A DNA stretch of 64,000 nucleotides from the NCBI GenBank assembly GCA_965153455.1, contig OZ234497.1, positions 1,488,001 through 1,552,000 on the forward strand, in the 5' to 3' direction. Positions 56,991-64,000 of the stretch are shown here, in pieces. Position 1 is the first letter of the stretch. Every line of letters starts with the position of its first letter. Source of the stretch: Sphagnum compactum (Eukaryota; Bryophyta; Sphagnopsida; Sphagnales). The notes under the pieces were generated by a model. The model was not told the origin of the DNA. It did no database searches and worked only from the letters and a program-made list of their open reading frames with translations. Made by a program: the position numbers and the translations under genes.

Positions 56991-57085
56991 GCTGAACTGC
57001 CAAATTGCATAAAATTTAGTTGGTAAAAGGGGAGAATAAGACCTAAAATTAACAGCCGTTAAAGCTTCCATAGGTAGTAACTAGT
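56991..57085. repeat. Dispersed repeat (copy of 10675-10750)
   Basis: Matches ACTGCCAAATTGCATAAAAT and following bases at 10675-10750, where it directly follows the block equivalent to 48571-48735. Confidence 0.8.
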
Positions 57086-59980
57086 AACCACTGAAGAACC
57101 AATAATTCTCCAACACTGCAATCCACCTTACTGGAACATTGTGCACATGAGAAGCACCACAATGTGAGCAGTCTGAAACATTTAACTTATCAATTTATAA
57201 ATGGAAATAAATGCAAGACTCTGCCGAAAACTATTGCCAATCAAAAACATCAACATTGAATGGAAACCACCCATGGTTGGGAATAGATTATGTTCCATAG
57301 TGTCGCTTTGAAGCAAGGCATTTCCCAATATAATCCCAATAGACACCAAACATATATGTGAGACTTGCTGGTAGACTAAGATATTATTTCTGGGATGCTG
57401 CTCTCAATGGACAGTAGCTAATACATTTACTTCCCCTGTCCACAGCTTCAACCAACCTTCCTCAATTTCAAACACCAAAAGTTAACTATTACACTGTCTT
57501 TCATTTGACTTGAGGCCATTGTCCAACCTTCACTTCTTGTGTCTTTGGAAATATTAGTAATCCACTTTGTATGATTTGGTTTCTCTTTCCAATAACACTA
57601 GGAATTACACCAGGTTACTTCATGAGTATAGACAAGTATCTAAATTTAGATACTCCAATGCACTTATATCACTGGGCTATCATGGCCAGCGCATATAAGG
57701 GATCTTTCCACTCGGAGTCAGGACAAAAACTTGGTGCCAGTTTTGAGCATTTTTGGCTTGTTGTTTGGCCCCAAGTTACTAATAAATTTTAGAACATTGA
57801 CATGAGGATTTTAACAAATGCTGGAACATTGACCCCAAGGTTGCAAATTGGCTTCCCAAATTCGATGGTATCCTTTTATCAGCCTTGGGCCGAATACAAG
57901 GCCATAAAGTTCAGCATTTATTAGTAACTTGGGGCAGATTGAAAATATGTTTTAAATTTCAGCCTTGACTCCTAGTGTAAGCCCCTTGGCCTGATTTCAA
58001 CCAATAGGAATGCTTGATTTGAGCTGAACATTAGGCTTGACTTCTTGTGTAAAGTGGGCTTAATAGCGATCACCCAAATATGTTCTCTGGCTACTGTGCA
58101 GGGATGCTTTCGCCATGGCTCTTGTGGCCAGTGCATTCAATAGTGATCACCTACACTTCCTATCACGTCCGAGTGTACAGGGTTACTGCCATAAGAAAAG
58201 TCTGGTTGTAGCTTAAGCAGCCTTATTTTTATTGGTGATATATGGCCAGTAAGCGTACTTTTAAATTTTAAAAAATGTGATTTTGGAGATATTCAGCCAC
58301 CAGAAGCAAAGTTTCTTTGACTGGAGAATTTTCCTTGCTTACAAATTTGCAAAAGAGAAAACAATTTGTTAAAACTTCTTACTAATTGAACCTAATTATA
58401 AAAATTGCAACATACTTATTTTCATTGCAACAATACATTAGATAAAAAAGTTACCAAGTGTTTCATTAATGTACTCAGCTTCTTTGGGGTCAAACTAGAT
58501 TCAACACATGTTTTGGTCCACTTTTGTCAACATTTTCTAAAACTTTTGGCCAAGTTCTAGGCTTATGTATATCTCTTTGTGTAGTCTTAATAACATATGT
58601 CAAGTCTTTACAATAATAATAATTTGTCATAGCGTATTGAAAAGCCTTGAAAAATGCATGCCCAAAATAAATGCTTTGATAACTTTTTTTCAAACCTAAA
58701 ATGTCACAACTTACAACTACTTTTAATGTAAAAATCATTGTGTTCAAGTTAGACCTTTCATCTTTCACTAAAACAATAATCTTTTTTTCAAGTTATATTT
58801 TTTAATAAATTTTAATCAAGTTTTTGGCCAAAGTCTTCGCAAAGAGTGTTTACAACTTCAAAAAGATCAAATGTAACATGTTTTGGTTATGAATCAACTG
58901 CTAAAAAATTAATCACAAGGGCAAATCTAATGCAAAATTACATTCTACCAAACTAGTAAAACATACAATTGTTTAGTTTTTTTTATCAAGGTATCATTTC
59001 TTGTGAAAATGTTTCATCCACAGTTTTTCAACAAATTGCATGGGTAGATGATTGTTAAGAATCAACAAGCCTATGTTTTCACTAGGAAACATTTTCTATT
59101 AGAAATGATCCTTCTAAGAAGGTTTTTTTGCAACAAAAAAATGGATAATTACATTGCTAGATGGAATTGATCTTTTTTTTGCAAGTTGTTTCTTCACTTT
59201 TCCTATCAATGGATTATTTATTTCCTCCTCAAACATTTTTGCAATAATAAAATGGATTGCATTCACTTTGTTTTTCCAATGTTGTTATTCCATTTTTTGT
59301 ATTGTATATGATTAGACCTTTTCTTGCTTAGGTTTTAGGATTACAAAACAAAATTAGATTAACAAAGTATACATGTCATGGTTTGTGATGCAAATTTTTA
59401 ATGTTTATTTTCATTATTTTTTCTTCACTTTGTAAGTTCTGGCTACTTTTAGTTTGAAGACTAGGGTTTATTTCATATTCTTCCACTACATCATTCATAA
59501 ATGCTTCACATGTATTTTCACTTATCATATTTTCATTTTTAAAAGATTGAACCATTTTCAATTCCATACAAAAATGCAGTTCTAAGATCGGAAAAAAAAC
59601 CAAATGTATGTTTAATAAATCAAAAGACCAAAACCTACCTTGCAAAACAATTTAAAATGTAAGCATTTAACAAAAAATTACAAATTATTGAAAAATTTCC
59701 CAATTTGTTTTTTCCAAGCATACACAATTATTTTTCTTTTATTTCCAATCATAGAGGAGCTCCACCACATGCACAAGGCAATGGGAGGGGTAGTGCTTCA
59801 CCATAGCCAATCAACACAAAAAGTCAACAATAACACCAATAATTGACGAACTAACAATAACACCACAAGGGGGGTAAATGGCGATGGTGGGTACCTTGTA
59901 GTGGGAGGCATACAACAATGCAAGGAACCACGAGCTCGCTACTTGCATGTCAATGGTGACGGGGGTAGTACCTCACTAAA
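57086..59980. other. Non-coding stretch
   Basis: AT-rich DNA. Short open frames (for example 58490-58768 and 59376-59645, minus strand) show lysine/asparagine-rich composition and no domain, so none is called. Confidence 0.45.
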
Positions 59981-59984
59981 ACAC

Positions 59985-60560
59985 ATGCAACATGAATAGC
60001 AACCAACAATACAAAAGAGCAATGCAAAGGGACAACAAGGGGATTCAAATGGTATTTGAGAACCAATAGCATGAGTAGTAACACGATGAACTAGCAACAT
60101 TAATAATGCGATGAACTAGTTGCATTAACAATGTGATGAACCAACATCAAGGCCAATATTGTAATAAACAAACAAGAACAAGATCAACAATGCAAGGAAA
60201 CAATAGCATCAAGACTAGTAATGCACTGAACCGGCAACAATAATTTCAAGAAACAATGAACTAGTAGCAAAACAACATAATGAACCACCAACACGATGTG
60301 CTAATAGGTGCAAAAACAACACAATGAACCACTAGCAAAAGAAGTAATATGACGAACTAACAACACCAAAATAATGCAATAAACTAGTAGCACCAATAAC
60401 AACATGATGAACCAACAACACCAAAACCAACACGACGGACCAACAACATTTGCAAGACAAATGAACAACATAAAAATCAATGCAAAGTAACAACACAAAG
60501 GAACAAAATAAAGGATCAACACAAAAAACAACACAAGTGATCAATATAAGGAAGAACACA
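59985..60560. repeat. Degenerate CAACA-rich minisatellite
   Basis: Loosely repeated words AACAACACGATGAACCAACA and ACTAGCAACATTAATAATGC with strongly varying spacing, unit about 25-35 bp. The hydrophobic minus-strand ORFs are translations of TGTTG repeats. Confidence 0.75.
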
Positions 60561-60619
60561 AAACTTAATTAAAATTGGTTAACCCCGAAGAAGTTTTTAT
60601 ATAGTGGGCGATATTGCCT

Positions 60620-60700
60620 ACAAACTAACCTAATCTAACTACTAACCTAAACCCTAAACTAACCTAATCTACCTACTAACCCTAATCTAATTACTAACTT
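60620..60700. repeat. About 22-25-bp tandem repeat (CTAACCTAATCTAA type)
   Basis: About four units of ACTAACCTAATCTAACTACT type, including one AACCCTAAACT word that recalls the plant telomere motif but is not arrayed. Confidence 0.7.
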
Positions 60701-63190
60701 GAAAATTACATTTTGGTTCTTTCACAAAACTTACCAAATTCTCCAAAAAAATAGAATAAAAATGATACTCGATTCACATTATCAAACTGGTCATCACCTT
60801 TGGTGACGATAGTTGATTCTCCTTGTGAGAATCGGTTTGAGAACCAGCCCCAGTGAAACTGCCCAACACTAGTAGAAAACCACTTGTGTGAGGTTTTTTT
60901 TTTCAAAAGAGCACCTCTGGTTTCAATTTTGATCCATTAAAAACACTTGGAGGTTCTTCAAGTGTAGGTGTGAGCGTGGTTCTTTCCATTTTTAAACCTT
61001 GTGATTTTGATTCTAACACATTTTTTCAAATTGTAGAACCTTTGGGCATGGTTCAAAACCAAGTTGGGTTCATGTAGACATTACACACTCTCATATGCTA
61101 GATATTATATGGATAGAAAATTTTATAACAAATTAAAATCGGGGCCTATATAAAGATGAAGTCGAACAAGTAATAAAAATTAATATTTAATTTTGAAGTT
61201 GAGCCTTTTCATCAACTTTTCAAAAAAAATTCAACTTGCCTACTTAAAAAAACCTGACCCTCTTTTGAAAAATGTTTTTCACAGTTTTGGTTTCAAGTTG
61301 GAATCTAGCAAAAGAATAGTTCCACGATCTGGTTCTTGAACTAATTCTAACAAAAAGATTTGAGCTCAAGTCCTTAAGTGGCAGAAATGCTGACCCTGAA
61401 CCCCTCATTTTAACACTGGAAACCAAAACCCAGTAAATACACACAATGACTTCACCAATTGTTGAATAGTTCTCAACTGAAATTGCATCCACTAAACTAA
61501 TGGAGAGAATTTCATAGAGAGTAGGCTACTGCAACAAGATCCTTGGCATACACATTGTAATTTTTAAGAACTCTGTTGTATACCAAAAAGGGTTATAGTA
61601 TTCGTGTACAGAGGGTGTTGAATAGGCTTTTGCATGAGTGTGCAGAAACGATCTTATGACCAATGACTTTGCTGGATTTGGTGCTCTGTTTATGAGAACT
61701 GTGGTTATATATCATAACTGGGTCTTTGATTTTTTTGAGAACCACAATTATCATTCCTAAGAACTGCCTTGATAAGCATCAAAGCTCTGATCCTGTTTCT
61801 AATAACCAACCAACACTAAAGATTGCCACACAAGGACAAAAGGATTGCCAATGTTCAAAACAAATGTTCAGAAGTGCCAATTCGCTAAGGGTAGCCAAGA
61901 CCTTAGGCTACCCAAAACCGTAGGCAACCTAAACATTTTCTTAGACTAGTTAAGATTTTTACCGCAAGTTGGGTTGGTGGAAGTTTTGATATTCGGTAGG
62001 TGTCTCATGAACCATCAATGTTTTGGGTTCACCATCCAAAGAAAAAAGCCAAAAGAAACTTAACCTCTATGCAAAATGGTAGGACCATAGGACATGCTAT
62101 GCATGATGGCAGGGTCATTAAGCGTAATATGACATCATTGTAAAGTCATGCACTTACTAGACAGGAGGAGGGATCTTATAGGTGGCGTATTCCTTTAGAG
62201 GATGCTATGCCTACTTCAAGGCATAAGATCCCTCCCACTATTAAGGACTCAGCATAAGAAACCACTCACTCCTACTCCTCACGATCTAAACATGAGAACA
62301 TTCACCTTGTATTTTATGATGGGAAATGCCCATGGATGGGGGACCCTCCCAAAATATGACATTGAACTCTGGCTATTGGCCCATGCTAGGCCCCTTGTTT
62401 TGGGACAGCCCCTACCCCAGGGCTTTACCTTACATTGAAATATTGAACATTGGAATCAGCTCTTATTCTTTATGTGACATATAGCGAGATTGTACCACAA
62501 GTTTCCATTAGGCAACACGCATATATGGAAAAAAAAAGTAATTTCCCTTCGATTCCACCAAGTCACTATAAGGCCTAGGTGGATGGGGTGCCAGAGTGGG
62601 CCATAAGGGGGGTGGGTGCTCACGACCAATTAGATGTAGAAAATCATGTTGTGTAGCCAGTTTGCAGTAGAAAATCAAGTTGTATAGCCATTTCTTCATG
62701 GTTCATAGGGTGCTTATAGCCATGTTCTTACCTTGAATTTGTGAATCTAAGCACATTCTACAGTGGAAATCTTGCCATAACTTGTATTACATAAAGCACT
62801 TGCCATAACTTGTGCTTTATTTACATAAAGCACTTGAGAAAATTGCTAATGTATCTGGAGGGTACCTTATATCCATGAATATCCCTCCTAGAAAACAGGA
62901 GAGACTAGATATTTATGCCTAATTTTTAAAGAGTGGGAGGGAAATTATGCCTACTTATAGGTGTGAATCCCCTATTATTCTTGAGGAGTAGGTGTAAGAA
63001 CCCTGCCTAAGAACCCTGCCCTTCCTACGCCTCATCATCTACCAATGTATTTTTATGCCTTGTGCGTTACACCGGGTAAGTAAGCTTGTAATAGTCGCCA
63101 CCTGAGCTTCATAAACTTATGTAATTGTACGTACCCGGGCAGTTTTGGAAAAAGTAATTAAAAAGGGTTGATTGGAATAATGCTAGTAAA
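60701..63190. other. Non-coding stretch
   Basis: No gene recognised. 61705-61810 resembles 48310-48420. The blocks at 62165-62270 and 62885-63015 share ATGCCTACTT and GGAGGGA-type words, but no transposon could be delimited. Confidence 0.4.
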
Positions 63191-63611
63191 CGTATCCACT
63201 TTTTCACTCAAGTGAGGGCAGGCGGGGCCCAGGAAGAGCTGTACTGGCTACTTACTGTAGGCACCTGGAAGCAAGAGCTGGATAACAATCTTGTGCTTGG
63301 GGATAGGCACGTAGGCAGCTGGCGTGGGGGTGTAAGGACCTGCCAATTCCTAGGGGCTGGCGGTACCTTGTCAAAAACATCTAGCAGTTCGCAACTCCAA
63401 CAAGACCCATCTTGTGGTTGCAAATGCACCATGTCGCATCTGGTAGTTGGGCATTCAACGAGACGCATCTGGTGGTTGGAATTCACCAAGACGTAGCAGT
63501 GTGACAGTCGTCAGCTAACGTACGTTCTGTGTGCTGCCAGAAGCGCACCTCCGTCCGTCCGCCCGCCCCTTCCCCCGGCAAAGACGCGTGTGCGCGACAG
63601 CGGTCTTGCGT

Positions 63612-63648
<37 letters not shown>

Positions 63649-63665
63649 CGGACGAGAGAGAGAGT
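63612..63665. repeat. (GA)n microsatellite
   Basis: GAGAGA run with one ATAGACGGAC interruption, lying in a GC-richer patch (63490-63720). Confidence 0.92.
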
Positions 63666-64000
63666 ACAAGAGATGGGTAGCGCACATGATTGTGAAAACC
63701 TTGGGTTCTGCCTGCCTGCTCCTTCTTGAAATCCGCTGGCAGAAAAGGAGGCCGGCAGATAAAATGTGCACATGCACACATTGTCTGCCCACCTGTTTAG
63801 CTGCTCCATCTAATTTTCTCTCCCTGACCCAGGCAATTTGTTAAAAACAATTCCCACATGGGCAGACATCCTATCCTAATTGGTTGTCCCTAAAAAAAAA
63901 GCACGTTAGGATAATGCATGTGAGGAGCGCCAATGTTTCTTATTTTTTGAAGGGGTGAACCAATTGGGTGGCGCAAACATGCTCCTAAGGGATGTTTCTT

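Noticed and set aside
60301-60559. Hydrophobic minus-strand frames resembling membrane proteins
   Set aside because: They arise from TGTTG-rich minisatellite sequence with no start context or homologue.
60655-60680. Telomere-like AACCCTAAACT
   Set aside because: Only single words inside a different tandem repeat; no array of the plant telomere motif.
63483-63844. Serine/leucine or arginine/glutamate-rich frames on both strands
   Set aside because: Translations of a (GA)n microsatellite.
1-64000. CRISPR array, prokaryotic defence system or operon
   Set aside because: The regularly spaced repeats found are minisatellites without unique spacers, and all gene families are eukaryotic.
1-64000. 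Transfer RNA or ribosomal RNA genes
   Set aside because: No convincing A/B-box pair with cloverleaf, and no rRNA sequence, was recognised by eye; the tRNA-like words are retrotransposon primer sites. A tRNAscan search would settle this.

Overview
The window looks like nuclear DNA of a large-genome land plant, most likely a seedless vascular plant such as a fern. It is AT-rich and repeat-dominated. It holds LTR/copia, LINE, CACTA and MULE-type transposons, PLS-type pentatricopeptide (PPR) remains whose wording resembles fern PPR genes, a plant RPA1 pseudogene with a GT-AG intron, and a small family of ankyrin-repeat proteins with the plant PGG membrane domain. Nothing looks bacterial. The organism call is an inference from these families.

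Layout: 1-137 is a GC-rich stretch full of nested inverted repeats. 141-2528 is a truncated copia element (family A) interrupted by a CACTA transposon (639-1912). 3536-7638 is the first ankyrin/PGG copy (ANK1, minus strand, a pseudogene whose 5' end is fused in frame to a trihelix-like domain) with its 3' flank. 7640-9220 is the 3' end of a LINE. 9372-10780 is a piece of a PPR-locus duplicate with a 37-bp minisatellite and a Helitron-like 5' end. 11017-12930 is the RPA1 pseudogene. 13.0-25.0 kb is gene-poor, with tandem duplications, minisatellites, one ~570-bp inverted-repeat element and decayed transposon ORFs. 25190-30037 is a decayed MULE/SWIM transposase gene. 32466-39770 carries ANK2 and ANK3 on the minus strand. 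40226-45132 is a complete copia element (family B) with 322-bp LTRs and a 5-bp target duplication. 45580-48036 is a PPR pseudogene. 50354-56130 is the longer copia A copy, holding the same CACTA insertion (51762-53111), which itself holds a 114-bp MITE (52826-52939). 56.1-64 kb is non-coding with simple repeats.

How it fits together: the order ankyrin gene, PPR, dispersed repeat appears twice (4.7-10.8 kb and 32.7-57.1 kb), so much of the window is an old segmental duplication later broken up by transposons. ANK3 is the only near-intact host gene, and it has a stop codon near its N terminus. The two copia families appear to prime reverse transcription from different parts of the same tRNA: family A from the 3' end of initiator tRNA-Met, family B from its anticodon arm. 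The most informative structures are the MITE-in-CACTA-in-copia nest, the anticodon-arm primer site and the trihelix/ankyrin/PGG chimera. No gene cluster that would count as a new defence or metabolic system was found.
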